Source: Sphingopyxis sp. (GTDB lineage Bacteria; Pseudomonadota; Alphaproteobacteria; Sphingomonadales; Sphingomonadaceae). Taken from it: 14,043 nucleotides of DNA. This document shows positions 1 through 8,742 of the stretch, in pieces (position 1 is the first letter of the stretch; every line of letters starts with the position of its first letter). The stretch lies in contig JAHCKJ010000031.1 in the NCBI GenBank assembly GCA_026125835.1, positions 1 through 14,043 on the forward strand. The letters run 5' to 3'. The notes under the pieces were generated by a model, which saw only the letters and a list, made by a program, of their open reading frames with translations, did no database searches and was not told the origin of the DNA. The position numbers and the translations under genes were made by a program.

Positions 1-1366
<1,366 letters not shown>

Positions 1367-1367
1367 T

Positions 1368-1444
1368 AGGGTCGAAGCCGCGCGGGCTTGCACCGCGCGG
1401 CAAGACCCTCTAAGGGCGGCGCCTGATTCAGGTAGGCTCCGCCC
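1368..1444 (+). other. Two tandem stem-loops between fusA and tuf
   Basis: First hairpin: AGGGTC (1368-1373) pairs with GACCCT (1404-1409); after a small internal loop, GCCGCGCGG (1377-1385) pairs perfectly with CCGCGCGGC (1393-1401) around a 7-nt loop. Second hairpin: GGGCGG (1414-1419) pairs with CCGCCC (1439-1444), and after a C/T mismatch GCCT (1421-1424) pairs with AGGC (1434-1437), leaving a 9-nt loop. Neither is followed by a T tract, so they do not look like classical intrinsic terminators. They could be RNA-processing or stability elements, or a partial attenuator setting the EF-G to EF-Tu ratio. The pairing is read directly from the sequence; the role is inference. Confidence 0.6.
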
Positions 1445-1485
1445 GGAACTGATCAACCAAACATCGAACAAGAAGGTTCAAACAC

Positions 1486-2679
<1,194 letters not shown>

Positions 2680-2690
2680 TATAGGGGCCG

Positions 2691-2742
2691 CGAGCCGCCT
2701 GATTCGGAAGCGATTCGGGCGGCTCGTAGCTTGAAGATTTTT
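2691..2742 (+). terminator. Terminator-like hairpin after tuf
   Basis: Bases 2691-2706 pair with 2711-2726 to form a 16-position stem with one T/T mismatch and one G-T wobble, closed by the tetraloop GAAG (2707-2710). A run of five T (2738-2742) follows, but only after an 11-nt spacer, so it is not a textbook Rho-independent terminator. Its place, 11 nt after the tuf stop, fits an end or partial end of the str transcript. It could equally be a 3'-stabilising structure with read-through into rpsJ. Confidence 0.5.
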
Positions 2743-2785
2743 AATGGCCGGTCCGGCTTCCATGCGGAGGTCGGAGCAGGCCATT
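2743..2785 (+). promoter_or_regulatory. Leader stem-loop upstream of rpsJ
   Basis: AATGGCC (2743-2749) pairs perfectly with GGCCATT (2779-2785). Inside, after a 2x3 internal loop, TCCGGCTTCC (2752-2761) pairs with GGAGGTCGGA (2766-2775) through 10 pairs (two G-T) around the loop ATGC. The structure begins right after the T run behind tuf and ends 43 nt before the rpsJ start. It is a candidate 5' leader element for the S10 transcript, or a second half of the tuf 3' structure. I saw no convincing promoter hexamers between tuf and rpsJ. Confidence 0.45.
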
Positions 2786-2828
2786 TCGGCTCTTTCGCAT
2801 CGTCAGACGGGATTCGACTGGAACAGTC

Positions 2829-3140
2829 ATGGAAACGCAGAATATTCGCATTCGCCTGAAGGCCTTTGATCACCGCGTGCTCGATCAGGCCACCACCGAC
2901 ATCGCCGACACGGCGCGTCGTACCGGAGCGCTTATTCGCGGCCCGATCCCGCTGCCGACGCGCATTGAAAAATTCACCGTGAACCGCGGCCCGCACATCG
3001 ACAAGAAGTCGCGCGAGCAGTTCGAGGTACGGACTCACAAGCGGCTGCTCGACATCGTGCAGCCCACCCCGCAGACGGTCGATGCGCTGATGAAGCTCGA
3101 CCTCGCTGCTGGCGTGAACGTCGAAATCAAGCTGGCCTGA
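2829..3140 (+). CDS. rpsJ: Small subunit ribosomal protein S10 (uS10)
   Basis: S10 is a 30S head protein; its family (NusE) also acts in transcription antitermination with NusB. The 103 residues equal the usual length. The core IRIRLKAFDHR (residues 6-16), the long loop with GPIPLPTRIEKFTV (about 38-51) and RTHKRLLDI (about 68-76) are diagnostic. The start METQN is chosen because it gives the family's usual N-terminus five residues before IRIRLK; no strong Shine-Dalgarno is visible (only TGGAAC nearby), so translation may depend on leader structure. It is first of the S10 cluster but is separated from rplC by an unusually long structured gap of 298 nt. In enterobacteria this gap is only a few tens of bases. 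Confidence 0.98.
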   Translation: METQNIRIRLKAFDHRVLDQATTDIADTARRTGALIRGPIPLPTRIEKFTVNRGPHIDKKSREQFEVRTHKRLLDIVQPTPQTVDALMKLDLAAGVNVEIKLA

Positions 3141-3438
3141 GCCAGCGAAGCCCCGGTGAAAACCGGGGTCTCTATCGGCAGCCATTTCGGTGGCTGCATT
3201 GTCCGGAGCGATCCGGACCGACGATAGGGTGGATACCGCCGGTCGCTTTCTTCGGAAGGCATGAACGACCGGGCTGCGTCCCCCGTCTCGCCGCTCTCCT
3301 TACGGAAGGCGGCACCTCAGCCCGGACGGGGCGACCATCGAAATTACGGGCTGGGAGGGTTCTCGTCGGGTTTTGGCCTGATGGGGTCCCGCACGCCGTG
3401 CGGAATGGTCCGCCCGGCCTCTGTTGAGGAGTATGATC
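3141..3438 (+). promoter_or_regulatory. 298-nt structured intergenic region between rpsJ and rplC
   Basis: No credible gene lies here. The first part holds three closely spaced hairpins: CCCCGGT/ACCGGGG with loop GAAA (3151-3168); GCAGCCAT/GTGGCTGC with loop TTCG (3178-3197); GTCCGGA/TCCGGAC with loop GCGA (3201-3218). A fourth, GCTTTC/GAAGGC with loop TTCG, is at 3245-3260. Further on, GCCGCTCTCC (3290-3299) pairs with GGAAGGCGGC (3304-3313, one C/A mismatch, loop TTAC), and CCGCAC/GTGCGG encloses GCC at 3389-3403. CCGGGCT (3269-3275) can pair with AGCCCGG (3319-3325), while CCCCGTC (3281-3287) can pair with GACGGGG (3325-3331), a crossing or alternative arrangement. No clear promoter hexamers or T-tailed terminator were found. 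It is a candidate cis-regulatory leader for the rplC-to-rplO cluster. Confidence 0.55.
3426..3431 (+). promoter_or_regulatory. Ribosome binding site that fixes the rplC start
   Basis: GAGGAG lies 7 nt before the ATG at 3439, ideal spacing. An in-frame ATG at 3433 and a TTG at 3424 also exist upstream, but the first is only 1 nt from the GAGGAG and the second precedes it. The start at 3439 also gives the family N-terminus MRTGVIAKKMGM. Confidence 0.8.
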
Positions 3439-4212
3439 ATGCGGACTGGCGTGATCGCGAAGAAAATGGGGATGACCCGCCTGTTTCAGGACGACGGCCG
3501 CCACGTGCCCGTCACCGTCCTGAGCCTCGAAGGCTGTCAGGTCGTCTCCGTGCGCGAACAGGAACGCGACGGCTATGTGGCCGTCCAGCTCGGTGCCGGC
3601 TCGGCGAAGGCGAAGAATGTTGCGAAGCCGCAGCGTGGCGCTTTCGGCAAGGCCGAAGTCGAACCCAAGGCAAAGGTCGTCGAATTCCGCGTCGCCGGCG
3701 ACGCGACGCTCGACGTCGGTGCCGAACTGTCGGCCGACCATTTCGTCGCCGGCCAGATCGTCGACATCCAGGGTGTGACCCAGGGCAAGGGCTTTGCCGG
3801 TGCGATGAAGCGTTGGGGTTTCGGCGGTATGCGCGCGACCCACGGTGTTTCGATCAGCCACCGTGCGCATGGTTCGACCGGTAACCGCCAGGATCCGGGC
3901 CGCGTCTTCAAGAACAAGAAGATGGCCGGCCATATGGGCGCGCGCAATCGCACCCAGCAGAATCTCGAAATCGTCCGCACCGACGCCGAGCGCGGCCTTC
4001 TCTTCGTCAAGGGCTCGGTCCCCGGCTCGAAGGGCGGCTGGCTGCTCGTCCGCGATGCGGTGAAGCTGCCGCGTCATCCCGATGCCCCCTATCCGGCGGG
4101 CATCAAGAGCGCGGCCAACACCAACGAAGCCCCGGCTGACGCGCCGGTCGAAACGCCGGTCGAAGAAACCGTCGTCGACACCGCGGCCACCGACGGCGCA
4201 CAGGAGTCCTGA
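3439..4212 (+). CDS. rplC: Large subunit ribosomal protein L3 (uL3)
   Basis: L3 is an early 50S assembly protein that binds 23S rRNA and reaches toward the peptidyl transferase centre. The 257 residues exceed the roughly 209 of E. coli. The body shows MRTGVIAKKMGMTRLF at the start, QGVTQGKGFAGAMKRWGF (111-128) and GSTGNRQDPGRVFKNKKMAGHMG (145-167). Q151 matches the glutamine that PrmB methylates in E. coli (Q150). The excess is a C-terminal tail from about residue 222, rich in Ala, Pro, Glu, Asp and Thr with repeated PVE(E)T units, likely disordered. Such tails occur in alphaproteobacterial L3. The gene follows a long structured gap and is spaced 2 nt from rplD. Confidence 0.97.
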   Translation: MRTGVIAKKMGMTRLFQDDGRHVPVTVLSLEGCQVVSVREQERDGYVAVQLGAGSAKAKNVAKPQRGAFGKAEVEPKAKVVEFRVAGDATLDVGAELSADHFVAGQIVDIQGVTQGKGFAGAMKRWGFGGMRATHGVSISHRAHGSTGNRQDPGRVFKNKKMAGHMGARNRTQQNLEIVRTDAERGLLFVKGSVPGSKGGWLLVRDAVKLPRHPDAPYPAGIKSAANTNEAPADAPVETPVEETVVDTAATDGAQES

Positions 4213-4214
4213 TC

Positions 4215-4841
4215 ATGAAGGTCAAGGTTCAGACCCTCGACGGTAAAGCCGGCACCGACATCGATCTCAATGACGATGTGTTCGGCGTCGATGCGCGTGC
4301 CGACATCCTGCACCGCGTCGTGGCATGGCAGCTCGAAAAGCGCCGCGGTCCGGCGCGTGCGGCGCGCGAGCGCAGCGACGTTGCCCGCACCGGCAAGAAG
4401 TTCGGTCGCCAGAAGGGCGGCGGTACCGCGCGTCACGGCGACCGCAAGGCGCCGATCTTCATCGGCGGCGGCAAGGCGCATGGCCCGCGTGCCCGCACCT
4501 TCGGCCACTCGCTGAACAAGAAGATCCGCACCCTCGGCCTGAAAATGGCGCTGAGCGACAAGGCGAAGGGCGGCAAGCTCGTCGTCATCGACACGCTCGA
4601 GCTCAAGGATGCCAAGACCAAGGCGCTCGCCGGCAAGCTTGGCAAGATGGACCTCGGCAACCGCGCGCTGTTCATCGATGGCGACGCGGTGCACGAAAGC
4701 TTTGCAATGGCATCGGCGAACCTGATCGGGGTCGACGCGCTGCCCGCGATCGGCGCCAATGTCTATGACATCATCCGTGCCGACACGCTGGTCCTGACCC
4801 GCGCGGCGGTCGAAAAGCTGGAGGCACGTTGCAATGGCTAA
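4215..4841 (+). CDS. rplD: Large subunit ribosomal protein L4 (uL4)
   Basis: L4 binds 23S rRNA and sends a long loop into the peptide-exit tunnel at its constriction. The 208 residues compare with 201 in E. coli. The basic tunnel loop is clear at about residues 48-98 (RERSDVARTGKKFGRQKGGG, then TARHGDRKAP and GPRARTFGHSLNKK). The globular part follows, with the LVIDTLEL-like stretch near 120 and the ending LTRAAVEKLEARCNG. CAGGAG (4201-4206) lies 8 nt before the ATG. The gene starts 2 nt after rplC and overlaps rplW by 8 nt. In gammaproteobacteria L4 represses its own operon through the S10 leader; whether anything similar occurs here through the rpsJ-rplC or tuf-rpsJ structures is unknown. 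Confidence 0.98.
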   Translation: MKVKVQTLDGKAGTDIDLNDDVFGVDARADILHRVVAWQLEKRRGPARAARERSDVARTGKKFGRQKGGGTARHGDRKAPIFIGGGKAHGPRARTFGHSLNKKIRTLGLKMALSDKAKGGKLVVIDTLELKDAKTKALAGKLGKMDLGNRALFIDGDAVHESFAMASANLIGVDALPAIGANVYDIIRADTLVLTRAAVEKLEARCNG

Positions 4842-5142
4842 GGCAAAAACCGTCGATGCGCGTCACTATGACGTGATCCTGGCTCCGGTGATCACCGAAA
4901 AGTCGACGCTGCTCAGCGAAAATAACGCGGTGGTGTTCAAGGTCGCGAACGATGCGACCAAGCCCGCCATCAAGGCCGCCGTCGAGGCGCTGTTCGATGT
5001 CAAGGTGATCGGCGTGAATACGCTCGTCACCAAGGGCAAGACCAAGCGCTGGAAGGGCAAGCCCTACACCCGCAGCGACGTGAAGAAGGCGATCGTTCGC
5101 CTGGCCGAAGGCCAGTCGATCGACGTCACCACCGGCGTCTGA
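4834..5142 (+). CDS. rplW: Large subunit ribosomal protein L23 (uL23)
   Basis: L23 lies at the mouth of the peptide tunnel and is the docking point for trigger factor and signal recognition particle. The 102 residues match the family (100 in E. coli). The motif APVITEKST (17-25) includes E22, which aligns with E. coli E18, the trigger-factor contact. The core VFKVANDATKPAIKAAVEALF and the loop KGKTKRWKGKPYTRSDVKKA are typical. The start overlaps the end of rplD by 8 nt (ATGGCTAA, where TAA is the rplD stop). Its Shine-Dalgarno GGAGG (4820-4824) lies inside rplD, pointing to translational coupling. A 21-nt gap precedes rplB. Confidence 0.98.
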   Translation: MAKAKTVDARHYDVILAPVITEKSTLLSENNAVVFKVANDATKPAIKAAVEALFDVKVIGVNTLVTKGKTKRWKGKPYTRSDVKKAIVRLAEGQSIDVTTGV

Positions 5143-5163
5143 TTGTAGGAAGAGGCAGGAACA

Positions 5164-6000
5164 ATGGCACTTAAATCCTATAATCCGACCAGCCCCGGAC
5201 AGCGCGGCCTGATCCTCGTCGACAAGTCGGCGCTGTGGAAGGGCAAGCCCGTCAAGGCGCTGACCGAAGGCAAGCGCAAGACCGGCGGTCGCAACAACAA
5301 GGGTCATGTGACCTCGCGCGGCATCGCCGGCGGCCACAAGCAGAAATACCGCTTCATCGACTTCAAGCGTCGCAAGTGGGACATGCCGGCCACCGTCGAG
5401 CGGCTGGAATATGATCCCAACCGCACCGCTTTCATCGCGCTGGTGAAATATGAGGACGGCGAACTCGCCTATATCCTCGCGCCGCAGCGTCTGGCGGTCG
5501 GCGACACCATTGTCGCGGGCAAGAAAACCGACGTGAAGCCGGGCAATGCGATGGAATTGTCGCAGATGCCGGTCGGCACGATCGTCCACAATATCGAGAT
5601 GAAGCCGGGCAAGGGTGGCCAGATCGCCCGTTCGGCCGGCACTTACGCACAGGTTGTCGGTCGTGACCGCGGCCTGGTGATCGTGCGTCTCGGTTCGGGC
5701 GAGCAGCGTTATATCCGCGGCGAGTGCATGGGCACGGTCGGTGCGGTGTCGAACCCCGACAACCAGAACACCAACCTCGGCAAGGCCGGTCGCGGCCGCT
5801 GGCTCGGCAAGCGCCCGCTGACGCGCGGTGTTGCGAAGAACCCGGTCGATCACCCGCATGGTGGTGGTGAAGGCCGCACCTCGGGTGGCCGTCATCCGGT
5901 GACCCCGTGGGGCAAGCCGACCAAGGGCGCCCGTACCCGCCACAACAAGTCGACCGACAAGATGATCATCCGGTCGCGTCACGCGAAGAAGAAGAGGTAA
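5164..6000 (+). CDS. rplB: Large subunit ribosomal protein L2 (uL2)
   Basis: L2 is a primary 23S rRNA binder needed for subunit association and peptidyl transferase activity. It has 278 residues (273 in E. coli). Visible landmarks are MALKSYNPTSPGQRG at the N-terminus, GRNNKGHVTSRGIAGGHKQKYR (42-63), the central barrel with ILAPQ and VGTIVHNIE, and the C-terminal VDHPHGGGEGR (228-238), whose H230 corresponds to the conserved E. coli His229. The very basic C-terminus ends SRHAKKKR. AGGAAGAGG (5147-5155) provides the ribosome binding site. The stop is followed after 3 nt by the rpsS start. Nothing unusual was seen. Confidence 0.99.
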   Translation: MALKSYNPTSPGQRGLILVDKSALWKGKPVKALTEGKRKTGGRNNKGHVTSRGIAGGHKQKYRFIDFKRRKWDMPATVERLEYDPNRTAFIALVKYEDGELAYILAPQRLAVGDTIVAGKKTDVKPGNAMELSQMPVGTIVHNIEMKPGKGGQIARSAGTYAQVVGRDRGLVIVRLGSGEQRYIRGECMGTVGAVSNPDNQNTNLGKAGRGRWLGKRPLTRGVAKNPVDHPHGGGEGRTSGGRHPVTPWGKPTKGARTRHNKSTDKMIIRSRHAKKKR

Positions 6001-6003
6001 GCC

Positions 6004-6279
6004 ATGGCTCGCTCGGTCTGGAAGGGTCCGTTCGTGGACCTCCATCTGCTCAAGAAAGCCGAAACGGCCCAGGACGGCGGCAGCTCTGCCCCGATCAAGA
6101 CCTGGTCGCGCCGGTCCACCATCCTGCCGCAGTTCGTCGGGCTGACCTTCAACGTCTACAACGGCCGCAAGTTCGTGCCGGTGTCGGTCAACGAAGACAT
6201 GGTCGGCATGAAGCTGGGTGAATTTGCGCCGACGCGCTTCTTCCCCGGCCACGCTGCCGACAAGAAGGGCAAACGCTAA
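6004..6279 (+). CDS. rpsS: Small subunit ribosomal protein S19 (uS19)
   Basis: S19 sits in the 30S head near the A-site finger and forms a complex with S13. The 91 residues match the family (92 in E. coli). Diagnostic stretches are MARSVWKGPFVD at the start, TWSRRSTILPQFVG (36-49), VYNGRKFVPV (about 53-62) and GEFAPTRFFPGHAADKKGKR at the end. The purine-rich end of rplB (AAGAGG, about 5992-5997) serves as its ribosome binding site. Its TAA stop shares its last base with the rplV ATG (TAATG at 6277-6281), typical of stop-restart coupling. Confidence 0.98.
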   Translation: MARSVWKGPFVDLHLLKKAETAQDGGSSAPIKTWSRRSTILPQFVGLTFNVYNGRKFVPVSVNEDMVGMKLGEFAPTRFFPGHAADKKGKR

Positions 6280-6659
6280 TGGGCAAGGAAAAGTCCCCCC
6301 GCCGCGTCGCCGACAACGAGGCTCTCTCGGTCGGCACGCAGATCCGCGGCTCGGCGCAGAAGCTGAACCTCGTCGCGGCGCTGATCCGCGGCCGCAAGGT
6401 CGAAGACGCGATGAACGTCCTCGCTTTCTCGAAGAAGGCGATGGCGGTCGACGTGCGCAAGGTTCTGGCCAGCGCCGTCGCCAACGCGGAAAACAACCAC
6501 AACCTCGACGTCGACGCGCTCGTCGTCAAGGAAGCGAGCGTCGGCAAGTCGCTGTCGATGAAGCGCTGGCACGCACGCGGCCGCGGCAAGTCGACCCGGA
6601 TCGTCAAGCCGTTCAGCCGCATCCGCATCGTCGTGCGCGAACAGGAAGAAGAGGCGTAA
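6279..6659 (+). CDS. rplV: Large subunit ribosomal protein L22 (uL22)
   Basis: L22 lines the peptide tunnel together with L4. The 126 residues are longer than E. coli's 110 through a short N-terminal extension and an acidic end (REQEEEA). The core RGSAQKLNLVAALIRGRKVEDAMN (23-46) and SAVANAENNHNLD (65-77) are typical. The tunnel beta-hairpin spans about 88-108; M94-K95-R96 correspond to the MKR triplet whose deletion gives macrolide resistance in E. coli, and they are intact here. The start overlaps the rpsS stop by 1 nt, with GAAGGG (6264-6269) as a ribosome binding site 9 nt upstream. rpsC begins 1 nt after the stop. Confidence 0.97.
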   Translation: MGKEKSPRRVADNEALSVGTQIRGSAQKLNLVAALIRGRKVEDAMNVLAFSKKAMAVDVRKVLASAVANAENNHNLDVDALVVKEASVGKSLSMKRWHARGRGKSTRIVKPFSRIRIVVREQEEEA

Positions 6660-6660
6660 T

Positions 6661-7368
6661 ATGGGCCAGAAGAGCAATCCGATCGGCCTGCGCCTGCAGG
6701 TCAACCGCACCTGGGACAGCCGCTGGTTCGCCGAAGGCCAGGACTATGGCCGCATGTTGGTCGAGGATCTGAAGATCCGCCAGTTTGTGTTCAAGACCCT
6801 GCCGCAGGCCGCGATCTCGAAGGTCGTCATCGAACGCCCGGCGAAGCTGTGCCGCGTGTCGATCTATGCCGCCCGTCCGGGCGTCATCATCGGCAAGAAG
6901 GGCGCGGACATCGAAAAGCTTCGCAAGAAGCTCGGTGAACTGACGGGCAGCGACGTGTCGCTGAACATCGTCGAAATCCGCAAGCCCGAAGTCGACGCCA
7001 AGCTCGTCGGCCAGGGCATTGCCGACCAGCTCGAACGCCGCGTCGCGTTCCGCCGTGCCATGAAGCGCGCGGTGCAGTCGGCGATGCGTCTGGGCGCCGA
7101 AGGCATCCGCATCAACTGCGCCGGCCGTCTCGGCGGGGCGGAAATCGCGCGCACCGAATGGTACCGCGAAGGCCGGGTGCCGCTGCACACGCTGCGCGCC
7201 AATGTCGACTATGCCGAATCGACCGCGCACACCGCCTATGGCGTGTGCGGGATCAAGGTGTGGATCTTCAAGGGCGAGATTCTGGGCCACGACCCGATGG
7301 CGACCGACCGTCTGATGCTCGATGCACAGACGACCGGCGTGCGTCCGGCTCGTGAAGATCGCCGCTAA
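6661..7368 (+). CDS. rpsC: Small subunit ribosomal protein S3 (uS3)
   Basis: S3 forms part of the mRNA entry channel and its helicase activity in the 30S head. The 235 residues match the family (233 in E. coli). The start MGQKSNPIGLRL is diagnostic. A KH domain carries the GxxG loop as GKKG (78-81) within PGVIIGKKGADIEKL. The C-terminal S3 domain shows GQGIADQLERRVAFRRAMKRA and GAEGIRINCAGRLGGAEIARTE with YREGRVPLHTLRA, the standard signature region. The gene lies 1 nt after rplV, using the GA-rich end of rplV as ribosome binding site, and is followed by an 11-nt gap to rplP. Confidence 0.99.
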   Translation: MGQKSNPIGLRLQVNRTWDSRWFAEGQDYGRMLVEDLKIRQFVFKTLPQAAISKVVIERPAKLCRVSIYAARPGVIIGKKGADIEKLRKKLGELTGSDVSLNIVEIRKPEVDAKLVGQGIADQLERRVAFRRAMKRAVQSAMRLGAEGIRINCAGRLGGAEIARTEWYREGRVPLHTLRANVDYAESTAHTAYGVCGIKVWIFKGEILGHDPMATDRLMLDAQTTGVRPAREDRR

Positions 7369-7379
7369 GGACAACGAAC

Positions 7380-7811
7380 ATGTTGCAACCGAAGAAAACC
7401 AAGTTTCGCAAGGCTTTCAAGGGCCGCATCCATGGCAATGCCAAGGGTGGGACCAGCCTGAACTTCGGCTCTTATGGCTTGAAGGCGATGGAGCCCGAGC
7501 GCATCACGGCGCGCCAGATCGAAGCGGCGCGCCGCGCGATCAGCCGTGCGATCAAGCGCCAGGGCCGTTTGTGGATCCGCATCTTCCCCGACGTCCCCGT
7601 GTCGTCGAAGCCGGCCGAAGTCCGTATGGGCAAGGGCAAGGGTTCGCCGGAATATTGGGCCGCGCGGGTGAAGCCGGGCCGCATCCTGTTCGAACTCGAC
7701 GGCGTTCCCGGCCCGGTGGCCGCGCTGGCGTTCGAACGCGCCGCGATGAAGCTGCCGATCAAGACGAAGGTGATCGCCCGCCTCGGCGACACCTCGCATC
7801 TGGAGGGTTAA
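7380..7811 (+). CDS. rplP: Large subunit ribosomal protein L16 (uL16)
   Basis: L16 is a late-assembly 50S protein that positions A-site tRNA and helps shape the peptidyl transferase centre. The 143 residues compare with 136 in E. coli. The start MLQPKKTKFRKAFKGR, TARQIEAARRAISRAIKRQG (43-62) and VRMGKGKG (81-88) are diagnostic. R82 aligns with E. coli R81, the arginine hydroxylated by YcfD where that enzyme is present. AAGGA (7367-7371) overlaps the rpsC stop and is 8 nt from the ATG. rpmC follows after 4 nt. Confidence 0.98.
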   Translation: MLQPKKTKFRKAFKGRIHGNAKGGTSLNFGSYGLKAMEPERITARQIEAARRAISRAIKRQGRLWIRIFPDVPVSSKPAEVRMGKGKGSPEYWAARVKPGRILFELDGVPGPVAALAFERAAMKLPIKTKVIARLGDTSHLEG

Positions 7812-7815
7812 GGAC

Positions 7816-8019
7816 ATGGCCAAGACCGAAGATTACAAGGCCAAGACCGACGACCAGCTCGCCGAACAGCTTGGCGAACTGAAGCGCGAGGCGTTCAACC
7901 TCCGCTTCCAGGCGGCCACCGGCCAGCTTGAAAAAGCCTCACGCGTCAAGGAAGTGCGCCGCTCGATCGCGCGCATCAAGACGCAGCAGACCGAGCGCGC
8001 GCGCTCGGCCGCGAAATAA
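7816..8019 (+). CDS. rpmC: Large subunit ribosomal protein L29 (uL29)
   Basis: L29 is a small, mostly helical protein beside L23 at the tunnel exit. The 67 residues fit the family (63 in E. coli). The sequence shows the two-helix pattern with the signature LKREAFNLRFQAATGQLE (27-44) and RVKEVRRSIARIKT (48-61). GGAGGG (7802-7807), inside the end of rplP, lies 8 nt before the ATG. The neighbours rplP and rpsQ are the standard ones. Confidence 0.96.
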   Translation: MAKTEDYKAKTDDQLAEQLGELKREAFNLRFQAATGQLEKASRVKEVRRSIARIKTQQTERARSAAK

Positions 8020-8030
8020 GGAGACTGTCG

Positions 8031-8312
8031 ATGCCGAAGCGCATTCTGACCGGTACGGTGGTGTCCGACAAGGGCGACAAGACCGTTGTGGTGAAAGTCG
8101 AACGGAAGGTGAAACACCCGCTGTACGGCAAGATCATCCGCCGTTCGAAGAAATATCACGCCCATGATGAGGACAATGCCGTCAAGGCCGGCGAAACCGT
8201 CCGCATCGAGGAAACGAAGCCGATTTCGAAGCTGAAGACGTGGAAGGTGCTCGACAAGGTCGACACCCACAGCAAGCCGGCTTCGGCTGCCCCCGCCGCA
8301 GCCGAAGGCTGA
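8031..8312 (+). CDS. rpsQ: Small subunit ribosomal protein S17 (uS17)
   Basis: S17 is an OB-fold protein that binds 16S rRNA early in assembly. The 93 residues are slightly longer than E. coli's 84. The start MPKRILTGTVVSDKGDKTVVV, HPLYGKIIRRSKKYHAHDE (29-47) and IEETKPISKLKTW (59-71) are diagnostic. The extra length is an Ala/Pro tail (from about residue 82) with no predicted fold. A strong AAGGAG (8018-8023), overlapping the rpmC stop, is 7 nt upstream of the ATG. It is the last gene in the S10 group; a 59-nt gap separates it from rplN. Confidence 0.97.
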   Translation: MPKRILTGTVVSDKGDKTVVVKVERKVKHPLYGKIIRRSKKYHAHDEDNAVKAGETVRIEETKPISKLKTWKVLDKVDTHSKPASAAPAAAEG

Positions 8313-8371
8313 CACCAGTTCACGGAACCGCCGGGGCATCCCGGTAGGCCAAAGAAGAAGGAAATGCATCG

Positions 8372-8740
8372 ATGATCCAGATGCAGTCACAATTGGAAGT
8401 CGCTGACAACAGCGGTGCCAAGCGCGTCCAGTGCATCAAGGTGCTGGGCGGGTCGAAGCGTCGCACTGCCGGCGTCGGCGACGTGATCGTCGTGTCGATC
8501 AAGGAAGCCCAGCCGCGCGGCAAGGTGAAGAAGGGCGACGTCCATCGCGCCGTCATCGTCCGCACCGCGAAGGATGTGCGCCGCGCCGACGGTTCGGTGA
8601 TCCGTTTCGACAGCAACGCCGCCGTGCTCGTCAACAAGAACGAGGAGCCGATCGGCACCCGTATCTTCGGCCCCGTCGTCCGCGAACTGCGCGGCCGCGG
8701 CTATATGAAGATCATCAGCCTGGCGCCGGAGGTGCTCTGA
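8372..8740 (+). CDS. rplN: Large subunit ribosomal protein L14 (uL14)
   Basis: L14 binds 23S rRNA at the subunit interface, where it takes part in bridge B8 and binds the silencing factor RsfS. The 122 residues match the family (123 in E. coli). The start MIQMQSQLEVADNSGAK and the central DVIVVSIKEAQPRGKVKKGDVHRAVIVRT region are the usual signature; the end GYMKIISLAPEVL is typical. AAGGAA (8358-8363) is 8 nt before the ATG. In the 59-nt gap upstream a small stem CCGGG/CCCGG (8331-8344, loop GCAT) is present, and a three-codon mini frame ATG CAT CGA TGA (8364-8375) overlaps the start. No promoter is evident, so it is probably co-transcribed with rpsQ. Confidence 0.98.
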   Translation: MIQMQSQLEVADNSGAKRVQCIKVLGGSKRRTAGVGDVIVVSIKEAQPRGKVKKGDVHRAVIVRTAKDVRRADGSVIRFDSNAAVLVNKNEEPIGTRIFGPVVRELRGRGYMKIISLAPEVL

Positions 8741-8742
8741 CC

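Noticed and set aside
2680..2828. Promoter search between tuf and rpsJ, for example TTGAAG at 2731-2736
   Set aside because: No -10-like hexamer lies 16-18 nt downstream of it, and the region folds into a stem-loop.
3261..3884. 207-codon + frame beginning in the rpsJ-rplC gap and running into rplC in another frame
   Set aside because: It has no properly spaced ribosome binding site (GGAAGG is only 1 nt from the ATG), overlaps most of rplC, and its product looks like an out-of-frame Arg/Pro-rich translation.
4771..6252. 493-codon minus-strand frame opposite rplW and rplB
   Set aside because: It spans several real genes and the gap between rplW and rplB. Its composition mirrors the codon bias of the opposite strand, with no family resemblance.
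8364..8375. Three-codon mini frame overlapping the rplN start
   Set aside because: ATG CAT CGA TGA is too short to assess, and the AAGGAA Shine-Dalgarno abuts it, while its spacing suits the rplN ATG.
8431..8742. Upstream extension of the rplX frame into rplN
   Set aside because: The extension is out of frame with the certain rplN and gives an Arg-rich nonsense sequence. The ATG at 8743 has a Shine-Dalgarno and yields the family N-terminus.
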